Part shown: positions 8,160-14,650 of the stretch, one piece after another | How the letters are laid out: every line of letters starts with the position of its first letter | How positions within the stretch are numbered: position 1 is the first letter of the stretch | Assembly (NCBI GenBank): GCA_021405325.1 | Contig: QWII01000104.1 | Location: 1 to 34,919 of the forward strand | Origin: Caldilinea sp. CFX5 | GTDB taxonomy: Bacteria > Chloroflexota > Anaerolineae > Caldilineales > Caldilineaceae | Reading direction: 5' to 3' | DNA: 34,919 nt | Translations under genes and position numbers: made by a program | The notes under the pieces: generated by a model | The model's database searches: none | Seen by the model: only the letters and a program-made list of their open reading frames with translations | What the model was told of the DNA's origin: nothing

Positions 8160-8230
8160 TTGGTTGGTTAGTTAGTTGGTTGGTTAGTTTGTTACTGTGC
8201 GACCAACCAACTAACTAACTAACCAACCCA
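8160..8230. repeat. Tandem-word hairpin (TTGGTTGG / TTAGTTAG)
   Basis: Runs of GGTTGGTTAGTTAGTTGG on the left pair with CCAACCAACTAACTAACTAA-type runs on the right around a loop with ACTGTGCG. It fills the gap between the two paralogues. A related GGTTGGTTCGTTGG hairpin lies at 31511-31589. Confidence 0.8.
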
Positions 8231-8245
8231 ACTTTGCGACCGCAA

Positions 8246-8869
8246 TTAGACCGACGCCTGGTCAAGCAGCGGCTTCAGTGCCGGGTGTTGTAGCGGTTGG
8301 GTCGCGGTGGGGTTATCGAGAACCTCCTGGAAGGCGTGATCCACCTGCTCGGCCTTGCGCACCTGCGGGATCGTGATCTCTGCCAGCGCATTCCAGTAGC
8401 TGGTGGCTGGGGTCTGCACCGACTGGATAATCTTCTTGAGACCGGAACTGACCCCTTTCGTCCGCTCGACAAACTCGGCATTGCTGACTTTGGTCAGTTC
8501 CTCAATGCCACCGGCCGACTCCAGCCAGTCGGCGAGTTCTTTGGCCTCGTTGACGTGTTGCATCCAATCGATGAACGGGTTAACGCCGACGATCAACAGG
8601 GCGTCATCGAGATAGGGATCCCAGTCGGTCTCGAAGGTCGTGGTCCACAGCAGCTGCGTGCCATTATTAAAGATCACGTGCCGCGTATCACGCAGACCGG
8701 TTTTGACGGTCTCGTTCGGGTCAGTGTTGCGAATATGGTTGGCAAAGCGACCCAGCGCCTCGCGCAGTTGCGGCTCGTGACCCGGCTTGACGGTAAAGAA
8801 TGCGGTCAACTCGGACACGACCCCGTCGTAAATGCCCTTCCCCGATTTTTTGTTGATTGTGTTATTCAT
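8246..8869 (-). CDS. Unknown protein, paralogue 2 (DyP-linked pair)
   Basis: This 207-residue protein is the tandem duplicate of the 202-residue protein at 7516-8124. Shared blocks are NKKSGKG at residues 6-12, SELTAFFTVKPGH, TGLRDTRHVIFNNGTQLLWTT, FETDWDPYLDDAL, DWMQHV, and a C-terminus LDNPTATQPLQHPALKPLLDQ. It carries an extra segment with ELADWLESAGGIEELTK. The ATG at 8869 is chosen for AGGAGAA 6 nt upstream and because the paralogue starts at the same place; a longer frame to 9157 would run through the operator and promoter. It is the first gene behind operator A (8927-8984) and so probably heads the peroxidase operon. A peroxidase partner or substrate-binding role is inference. Confidence 0.7.
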   Translation of the reverse strand: MNNTINKKSGKGIYDGVVSELTAFFTVKPGHEPQLREALGRFANHIRNTDPNETVKTGLRDTRHVIFNNGTQLLWTTTFETDWDPYLDDALLIVGVNPFIDWMQHVNEAKELADWLESAGGIEELTKVSNAEFVERTKGVSSGLKKIIQSVQTPATSYWNALAEITIPQVRKAEQVDHAFQEVLDNPTATQPLQHPALKPLLDQASV

Positions 8870-8926
8870 ACGATTCTCCTCTTTCACTTTCTTGTAGCTG
8901 CAAACGTTGATTGAACTACCGTTTGC

Positions 8927-8984
8927 AGTATCCATGAAAGGGAGTGGTAGCGTCATCCCCCATTGTGGGGTATAAATGGTGGTA
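8927..8984 (-). promoter_or_regulatory. Operator A with -10: MalT-box-like promoter of the peroxidase operon
   Basis: Read on the minus strand: TACCACC (8978-8984), TACCCC, GGGGGATGA (8953-8961), TACCACT, then GATACT (8927-8932) 20 nt after the GATGA. The predicted start of transcription leaves a leader of about 50 nt before the ATG at 8869. No -35 hexamer is visible at the right place, as expected for an activator-dependent promoter. The same element recurs four more times in the window. Confidence 0.75.
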
Positions 8985-9089
8985 TTTTGCCGAAGGCGCA
9001 AGCCGCCAAGCAGGCAACCGGAGGTAAAAGCCGATTTTTGCCTTTGGGAAGGTTCGTTGAACTGACCAGCGCTGGGAGGTACACAAACC

Positions 9090-9129
9090 TGTGGTAGTGT
9101 TGTCCCCGTGCGGGGTATCAAGGGTGGTA
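9090..9129 (-). promoter_or_regulatory. Operator B: degenerate second copy upstream of operator A
   Basis: On the minus strand TACCACC (9123-9129), TACCCC, GGGGACAACAC and TACCACA reproduce the operator. However, the GATGA core has become GACAA, and no -10-like hexamer lies 19-20 nt downstream. It is about 147 bp upstream of operator A, so it may be a distal binding site for the same regulator or a decayed promoter. Confidence 0.6.
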
Positions 9130-9141
9130 GTGGTAGGAAAA

Positions 9142-9175
9142 CCAACAGCCCGCTCAACGCATGGCGGGCTGTTGG
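9142..9175 (-). terminator. Hairpin terminator after the 9315 gene
   Basis: Twelve-bp perfect arms 9142-9153 and 9164-9175 (CCAACAGCCCGC) are followed on the minus strand by a short T run (TTTT). It lies between the stop at 9315 and operator B. The 140 nt between the stop and the hairpin contain only short GACTTTG-like tandem words. Confidence 0.65.
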
Positions 9176-9314
9176 AGAGGATACGACTCGGTTGTACAGA
9201 ATCAGTAGACCGCAATGCCGCCTGAACCGACTCTGGACTTTGGACTGGCGACTGCGGACTACTGAGAATGGCCGCGATAAAGTCGTGACGTTGTTAATTG
9301 GCTAAAGATGAACT

Positions 9315-10592
9315 TTATCTACGACTGACACGCATCGGGTCATCCAGCGCGATGACGACCGGTTCTAGATCGGGCGGTCCCGGCGCCGTGTAGGTGACAC
9401 CTTCAAACGGTTCGGGGCCAGGGCCGCCGGGGTTGTAGAAGGCGCGATAGCCCCCTGCCAGCCCAGGGATCTCGACAAAGGTGATATTGCGCGCGGCGGC
9501 TTCGTCGCCGACAAGGATGATGTCAATATAGTTGTCACGGTCTTCTTGATAACAGTCGTCGTAATAGATGCCGGCTGCCGGGTCCTCCGCCTGCCCCAAA
9601 TCGGCTAAACCGACCACGCGGAGCTTGCCGCCGGCCACCTGGTAGTCAACGCCGACCTTGTCCAGGATGACCGTACCCCCGTCGGCGCCTTTGGCGTGGA
9701 GGCGGAAGAACGCTTCAAACATGTTGGGACGCAAGCCGGTGACACCATCGGGGGAAAAGCCGCCGGAGGTCAAGACCCGCAGACGGAAATCCCCTTCAGT
9801 GTAGAGGGCAAATTCGTCGTTGGGCATATTGGCGGCGCGCGCCATCATAAAAACGCCGCCTTCCCCCACAGCTTGTTCGCCCGTATAGTTGAGCTTGGCG
9901 CCCACCAAGACCGGCCCCTGATCATAAGGTGACTTGTCGGTCGTCCAGGTAAGACCGACGGCGCTGACTTCCTGCCCCCCAGGGCCGATGAGCAAGAGCG
10001 GGGTATCGTCGGCGACAATTTCCAGCTTGACCGGGAAGATGGCTGCCGGGTCGCTGCTCTTTTTGCGGTTGCCAAAATCGCCAAACAAAACCACGGTATT
10101 GCGCTCGTTGGTCTCCCAATTGGGATTCATCCCCGCCGCATGGCCGAAGACGATTTCACCAGTGTTCAAGGTAAATTGAAAATCGGTCGGATCAACCGTT
10201 TCGGTGGCGACCGGCCAACTGAACTCAATCGGCAAGCCATCGTCGTAATCGGCATAGCCCTTGTACGCCTGACCGATAGTATTGGCCGGCGCCGCACTGG
10301 TCATCATCTTCGCGGTCGGCGTTTCGCCATTGGTACACTTCAGATTGCCATACCAGGCGCCGCCGGCCTGACGGACCGCGTCTTCCGTCAATTCCGCAAT
10401 GCCGATAATGTTGTCAAACCCCATGCCGGCCGCGAGAATGACTGGTTCATCACGCCAATAGTCGGCCCCTTCCAGCCGCCCATTGGTCAGTTGCCAGAGA
10501 ACAGACCTGACCAGAACTTGATAGACCAGCAGCGCGATCACCACCACGGCGCCCAGCGCTACCATAAAATAGCCAATCTTCTTATTCTTCAC
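9315..10592 (-). CDS. Membrane-anchored exported protein of unknown function
   Basis: This 425-residue protein starts at a GTG preceded by AGGAGG 7 nt upstream; the in-frame codons further upstream have no ribosome site. Residues about 7-30 form one hydrophobic segment after a KNKK start, so it is either a signal anchor or an uncleaved signal peptide, with the rest outside. The exported part is acidic, Gly-rich and beta-strand-like, without long helices. A segment DDCYQEDRDNYIDIILVGDE near residue 360 and Pro/Gly-rich ends (NPGGPGPEPF) are notable. I do not recognise a family. It is a single-gene unit with operator C at 10745-10801 upstream and a hairpin terminator downstream. Placement under the shared operator suggests a surface role in the same response as the peroxidase; that is inference. 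Confidence 0.7.
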   Translation of the reverse strand: MKNKKIGYFMVALGAVVVIALLVYQVLVRSVLWQLTNGRLEGADYWRDEPVILAAGMGFDNIIGIAELTEDAVRQAGGAWYGNLKCTNGETPTAKMMTSAAPANTIGQAYKGYADYDDGLPIEFSWPVATETVDPTDFQFTLNTGEIVFGHAAGMNPNWETNERNTVVLFGDFGNRKKSSDPAAIFPVKLEIVADDTPLLLIGPGGQEVSAVGLTWTTDKSPYDQGPVLVGAKLNYTGEQAVGEGGVFMMARAANMPNDEFALYTEGDFRLRVLTSGGFSPDGVTGLRPNMFEAFFRLHAKGADGGTVILDKVGVDYQVAGGKLRVVGLADLGQAEDPAAGIYYDDCYQEDRDNYIDIILVGDEAAARNITFVEIPGLAGGYRAFYNPGGPGPEPFEGVTYTAPGPPDLEPVVIALDDPMRVSRR

Positions 10593-10654
10593 TGTACCCT
10601 CCTTTGGCCTGACTTGACCCACCCGGACTAGGTTCTGTTGACATTTGTGACGCC

Positions 10655-10689
10655 TACACCTGTCAGGTTTCCAAAACCTGACAGGTGTA
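10655..10689. repeat. Hairpin of the ACCTGTCAGGTTT family, copy 1
   Basis: Perfect 16-nt arms (10655-10670 and 10674-10689) surround a 3-nt loop. The core ACCTGTCAGGTTT and its complement are shared with the hairpin at 28041-28073. It lies in the leader between the predicted -10 of operator C and the GTG at 10592, so it would be transcribed and could act on the mRNA. Confidence 0.85.
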
Positions 10690-10744
10690 CCACTGGTTGA
10701 TTCCGAAATGTCAAAACCTAGCGACCTGCGTATACACAGTAATC

Positions 10745-10801
10745 AGTATAGGCAAAAGCGTGGGGGCTGTCATCCCCCAGGCCGGGGTATCAATGGTGGT
10801 A
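10745..10801 (-). promoter_or_regulatory. Operator C with -10: promoter of the 9315-10592 gene
   Basis: Minus-strand reading: TACCACC (10795-10801), TACCCC, GGGGGATGA (10770-10778), then TATACT (10745-10750) 19 nt further on, the best -10 of the set (5 of 6 to TATAAT). The second TACCACC is replaced by CCCCCAC. The leader would be about 145 nt and carries the hairpin at 10655-10689. Confidence 0.75.
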
Positions 10802-10812
10802 TTTACGCACAC

Positions 10813-10850
10813 ACCGAACAGCCTACCAAACTAATGGTAGGCTGTTCGGT
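10813..10850 (-). terminator. Hairpin after the 10935 gene
   Basis: Perfect 16-nt arms (10813-10828 and 10835-10850) with a 6-nt loop lie 85 nt after the stop of the secreted-protein gene and just before operator C. There is no T run, so it may act as a 3'-end stabiliser as much as a terminator. Two smaller GC-rich hairpins (CGCCAGCATCCTGCTGGC and CCGCCAGGATGGCGG) lie at 10861-10899 between it and the stop. Confidence 0.55.
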
Positions 10851-10934
10851 TCTCTGGGAGCGCCAGCATCCTGCTGGCCTGCCGCCAGGATGGCGGCGTT
10901 CCCGGTGGGTCCTATTTACTGATCTACCTTGACC

Positions 10935-11549
10935 TCAATACGAAACGTCGGGGCCGCTGATCGAAATGGTGTAGCTGACCGGCACATCGCTGGTATTCTT
11001 CACCAGGACGTAAAAGGTCTCGGTCGCCGTCTGGCTGCCGGCCCAGACCAAGGTCTGTTCATCAACGACATTCTCTTTGTTGATGGTGCCGTCATCCTGG
11101 CGTTCGCGGGTGGTATCGATAACCATTGGGGTGCCGTGACCGACCGGTGTCACTTTGCCATTTTCGTGATCGACATCATCGGCCTCATATTGCGGGTTTT
11201 GCATGCGACCGCGTGTCCAGACCTCGAAGCGCAAGGCGCCGGCGTTTTCGGTTTTCAGCATAACCAACGCCTCGGTGGGGTCGTTATCGGCGTCGCTGTT
11301 GTCATAGGAATATTTGAACTTGAACCACTGACTGCCGTGGGCCGGGATCTGGATGGCGCCACTGTGCGGGCCGCCGGCCTGCTCGAAACTGCTGGCGGGC
11401 GCCGCTGGTACACTGGCAGTCACTGCCGGCGTCTCGGCCGCCGTTTGGGTGTACTGTTCTTCAGCCAAGACCGGGGCGGCGGTCAGCAAGATCAGAGTGA
11501 GACCGGTAACGACGGCCATGACAAAGGACGTGTGCAACTTGCTAAACAT
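10935..11549 (-). CDS. Secreted protein with PPC-like beta-sandwich domain
   Basis: This protein of 204 residues begins with a clear Sec signal peptide (MFSKLHTSFVMAVVTGLTLI, cut after APVLA, about residue 30). An Ala/Thr/Pro linker follows, then one domain from about residue 60. Its pattern (IPAHGSQWFKFKYSYDN, ALRFEVWT, ETFYVLVKNTSDVPVSYTISI) matches bacterial pre-peptidase C-terminal (PPC)-type beta-sandwiches that bind or guide at the cell surface. There is no catalytic domain, which is unusual because PPC domains are normally attached to an enzyme. The ATG at 11549 has AAGGAG 8 nt upstream; longer in-frame versions lack one. It is transcribed from operator D. Partner or ligand is unknown. 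Confidence 0.7.
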   Translation of the reverse strand: MFSKLHTSFVMAVVTGLTLILLTAAPVLAEEQYTQTAAETPAVTASVPAAPASSFEQAGGPHSGAIQIPAHGSQWFKFKYSYDNSDADNDPTEALVMLKTENAGALRFEVWTRGRMQNPQYEADDVDHENGKVTPVGHGTPMVIDTTRERQDDGTINKENVVDEQTLVWAGSQTATETFYVLVKNTSDVPVSYTISISGPDVSY

Positions 11550-11655
11550 GGTGGTTTCTCCTTGTTGGAACCGGGTACAATTTGTGCTTGCTCTGGAACT
11601 TTGGCGGTACTTTTTTGCCTTAGGTTTGCGAACGTTCATCAACCTGTCCGTTGTC

Positions 11656-11713
11656 AGTATCCAGGAAAGGCGGTGGTAGTGTCATCCCCCAGCATGGGGT
11701 AAAAATGGTGGTA
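11656..11713 (-). promoter_or_regulatory. Operator D with -10: promoter of the secreted PPC-like gene
   Basis: Minus-strand reading: TACCACC (11707-11713), TACCCC, GGGGGATGACAC (box 11682-11690), TACCACC, then GATACT (11656-11661) exactly 20 nt past GATGA. It lies between the regulator gene's terminator and the secreted-protein gene, giving a leader of about 100 nt. Confidence 0.8.
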
Positions 11714-11720
11714 TTCCAGG

Positions 11721-11754
11721 AAAATAAAAAGCCCACCGTTGGCTGGGTGGGCTT
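11721..11754 (-). terminator. Rho-independent terminator of the MalT-like regulator gene
   Basis: A 9-bp stem AAGCCCACC/GGTGGGCTT (11729-11754) is followed on the minus strand by TTTTTATTTT. It lies 32 nt after the stop at 11786. The same stem and loop occur at 19742-19770, also directly ahead of an operator copy. Confidence 0.85.
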
Positions 11755-11785
11755 GGGGATATACTTTGTGGATCTACCGCTGCGC

Positions 11786-14617
11786 TCAGGTCAACAGACC
11801 CAAAGCGCGCGCTTGGGCCACAGCCGCGCGCCGGCTGTTGACGCCCAATTTGCCGTAGATATTGCGTGTATGGACCTTGACGGTCTGATCGGAGATATAA
11901 ATTTTTTGTGCGATCTCAGGATTGGTCAAGCCCTGCGCGAGGAGCGCGAGGATTTCCCGTTCGCGCACACTCAACGGCTCAATGAGATTTTGGATTTGAG
12001 ATTTTGGATTTTGGATTGCAGGCGCTTCGCTTGTGTTTAAGCCAGAATCTACAAGCGCGCCCGGAGGCAGTTGCCTCTCGGACGCGCTAAAATCAGGAAA
12101 GGCCGCCAAGAGTTTGGCGATGTATGCTGGCCGGTCGGTGTGTGCGTGGGCTGCGCGCAGCAGGGCGGCCATGGGCGGGCCAAGATCGACAAAGGTGCGG
12201 AGGTAGCCCTCGGTTTCGGCGCGGGTAAGCGCCCGTTCCAGTACATTTAGCGCGTCTTTCCGCTGACCTTGCGCATCCAGGGTCAATGCTTGCAGCAGCA
12301 AGATCTCGATCACCCGACCAAAACGCGCGGCGGCTTCGGCCGCGGGCAAGAGCCGATCTAACAGGCGTTCGCCTTCGGCCAACCGCCCTTGCGCCAGATA
12401 GACGAGCGCCAGCGTGATATGCGTATATTCCAACCTTGGGTTCAAGTCGCCGCGAATGGTCGGCTCGGCGGCCGTGGCCCATTGGCCGGCCATCGTGAAA
12501 TCGCCCTGCGTCAACGCCATGCGCGTGTGATGTTCGGCCCAGTGTGCATAGGTTTGTTTGAGATCATAGCGTTTTACGATGGTGACAACGTCTGCCATAA
12601 TAGTGTGCGCCTGTGCCGGCTCGCCGAGAGCATGTTGCACACGCGCCAGCCCCACCAGTGCATTGAGTTGTGGTCGCCGGAGTGACCAGAAATCTAGCTG
12701 CTTGACCGCCTCAGTCAGCAGGTCACGGGCGGCTAGTAGCTCGTTGCGTTCATAGAGGACCCGGCTCAGGGCAACACTGGCATGGGCGGCCAGCGGCACG
12801 CTCTGCCAGTAAGGCTCCGCTGCACGGCGCAGGTTTTCGCGGCTGATCCGCGCTGACTCGTGCAAGCGACCACCTATTTCGAGCGCAATCGCCATGTGGG
12901 CAATGGCATTGATCACCCCGAAACGATCCCCGGCGGCAAGACAAATGCGCTCCGCTTCCACCAATGTTTGATAGCCGGCTGTAATATCGCCGGCCTGGGC
13001 ATAATAGCCCACGCCCAGAAACATGGCTGCCAGCCCGCGCCAGGTGCTGTTGCTTGGGGGCAGCAGCTCCAGCGCCTGCCGACCGGCGTTTAGGGTCACC
13101 GCGGCCGGCTGATCGGTCTGGAGCGCAATGGCCGTGCGCACAACCGCCGCCTGCCCCAGGAGATCGCCATCGGGTACGGGCGCAGCGTGCAAGGCGCGCG
13201 CGGCCGCATCCAGGCGCCGTTCAGCCGCCGTAAATTGATCGAGCAGGGCCAAGGTAAACGCATGATTGAGCGCCAACGTTGGGCGGTCTTCAAACGCGCT
13301 GTCAGGGAGCGCAGTCTGCCAACGCAGCAGGGTGGCAAACTCACCCCGCTCGCGCATAAACTCGCGCTGGCTGTCTACCAGGCGTGCAGCCCGCACGAAA
13401 TCGTGACCCTGAAGCGCATAGTCGATTGCCTCATCCGGTAAGCGACTCGCCTCGAACCAGCCGCTGGCGCGCCGGTATAGCTCCTGCACCGCAGGCGGCC
13501 CAATCGCAGCGGTCAACCGGTTGCGCAGAAAATCGGCAAAGAGATGATGGTAGCGATACCAATGTCGCCGGCCATCCAGCGGCACCAAAAACAGGTTGGC
13601 ATGTTCAAGCTGTTCAAGGATGAAGGATGAAGGATGAAGGCGGAAGGATGAAGAAACGAGTTCATCCTTCATCCTTCCGCCTTCATCCTTTCCCAATACG
13701 GTGTCACACAGCGGACCACAGAACCGGGCCAAAATTGCGGTGTGCAGCAAAAAACGGTGGATCTGTTCCGGCTGCTGCTGAAGCACTTCCTCGACCAGAT
13801 AGTCAAAGACATCGTGATGGCTGCCGGTAAAATCATTGATGAAGCGGTTGATGTCGGCGCTGTCCAGATGTTGCAGCGAGAGCGCTGCCAGGTGAAGGCC
13901 GGCGCTCCACCCTTCGGTGCGGGTTGCCAATTCTTTGACCTGATCAGCCGCGAGCGGCAAATGCCTGATCTGCTGAAAGAAGGCGCACGCTTCCTCTAGC
14001 GTAAAGCGCAGATCGGCGGCGCGCAGTTCGCTCATCTGGCTACGTCCACGCAGCCGGGCGAGGGGCAGCGGCGGGTCGGCGCGGCTGAGTAGGATCAGGT
14101 GTATGTTGGGCGGCAGGTAATTCAACAACAGGTTGAGCGCCGCATGGATCGCTTGCAGGTGGATCAGGTGATAGTCATCCAACACCAGGACAAATTCGCC
14201 AAGGGGAATGATCTCGTTGACCAGGGCCGTGATCAAGCGCTCAATGGGTGGCAAGAGGGGCGTCTGGAGCGCGGTCAGGATCGCTTGGCCGAAATCCGCC
14301 TTGAGCGACTGGAGGGCGGCAATGACATAGGTCAGGAAGCGCGCCAGGTCGTTGTCGCTTTCGTCTAAGGAGAGCCAGGCCACGCGGCGGCCACACTGGG
14401 GGATCCACTGAGCCAGGAGGATGGTTTTGCCATAACCGGCCGGAGCCGAGACCAGGGTAAGTTTGCGCGGCAACCCACTTGCCAGGCGTTCTACCAGTCG
14501 CGGGCGTGGCAGGAGTTCTTGCAGGTGCTGCACCTGTGGCGCAAATAACTTGGTGCGTAAGAGCGCTGTGACGGCCAGATTGGCGGCGTTGTTGGGTGTG
14601 GCAGTGGTGTCAGCCAT
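11786..14617 (-). CDS. MalT-type STAND transcriptional regulator (LuxR family)
   Basis: This 943-residue protein has the MalT layout. An N-terminal STAND ATPase carries Walker A SAPAGYGKTILL near residue 60 and Walker B FVLVLDDYHLI near residue 145. A winged-helix/AAA lid follows. A long TPR-like superhelix spans about 350-850 and usually binds the inducer. The C-terminal LuxR helix-turn-helix is LSVREREILALLAQGLTNPEIAQKI through DQTVKVHTRNIYGKLGVNSR (about 878-940). The ATG has GAGGAA 6 nt upstream. Two in-frame additions come from short tandem DNA words: about residues 310-334 (hairpin 13616-13690) and about 866-877 before the HTH (AIQNPKSQIQNL). It is 33 nt downstream of a substrate-binding lipoprotein gene, so ligand sensing may be linked. 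Likely target: the five operators described here. Confidence 0.92.
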   Translation of the reverse strand: MADTTATPNNAANLAVTALLRTKLFAPQVQHLQELLPRPRLVERLASGLPRKLTLVSAPAGYGKTILLAQWIPQCGRRVAWLSLDESDNDLARFLTYVIAALQSLKADFGQAILTALQTPLLPPIERLITALVNEIIPLGEFVLVLDDYHLIHLQAIHAALNLLLNYLPPNIHLILLSRADPPLPLARLRGRSQMSELRAADLRFTLEEACAFFQQIRHLPLAADQVKELATRTEGWSAGLHLAALSLQHLDSADINRFINDFTGSHHDVFDYLVEEVLQQQPEQIHRFLLHTAILARFCGPLCDTVLGKDEGGRMKDELVSSSFRLHPSSFILEQLEHANLFLVPLDGRRHWYRYHHLFADFLRNRLTAAIGPPAVQELYRRASGWFEASRLPDEAIDYALQGHDFVRAARLVDSQREFMRERGEFATLLRWQTALPDSAFEDRPTLALNHAFTLALLDQFTAAERRLDAAARALHAAPVPDGDLLGQAAVVRTAIALQTDQPAAVTLNAGRQALELLPPSNSTWRGLAAMFLGVGYYAQAGDITAGYQTLVEAERICLAAGDRFGVINAIAHMAIALEIGGRLHESARISRENLRRAAEPYWQSVPLAAHASVALSRVLYERNELLAARDLLTEAVKQLDFWSLRRPQLNALVGLARVQHALGEPAQAHTIMADVVTIVKRYDLKQTYAHWAEHHTRMALTQGDFTMAGQWATAAEPTIRGDLNPRLEYTHITLALVYLAQGRLAEGERLLDRLLPAAEAAARFGRVIEILLLQALTLDAQGQRKDALNVLERALTRAETEGYLRTFVDLGPPMAALLRAAHAHTDRPAYIAKLLAAFPDFSASERQLPPGALVDSGLNTSEAPAIQNPKSQIQNLIEPLSVREREILALLAQGLTNPEIAQKIYISDQTVKVHTRNIYGKLGVNSRRAAVAQARALGLLT
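13616..13690. repeat. Tandem-heptamer hairpin inside the regulator coding sequence
   Basis: The word AAGGATG is repeated in tandem on the left (13616-13652). A 23-nt perfect partner (13668-13690 against 13630-13652) lies on the right, with a 15-nt spacer. It encodes KDEGGRMKDELVSSSFRLHP-like residues without breaking the frame. It is of the same type as the intergenic hairpins. Confidence 0.9.
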
Positions 14618-14650
14618 GCGTTCCTCGCGTAATCGACTTCCTACGGATCC

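Noticed and set aside
8870..9157. N-terminal extension of paralogue 2 up to 9157
   Set aside because: It would cover operators A and B and the -10, and the paralogue has no such extension.
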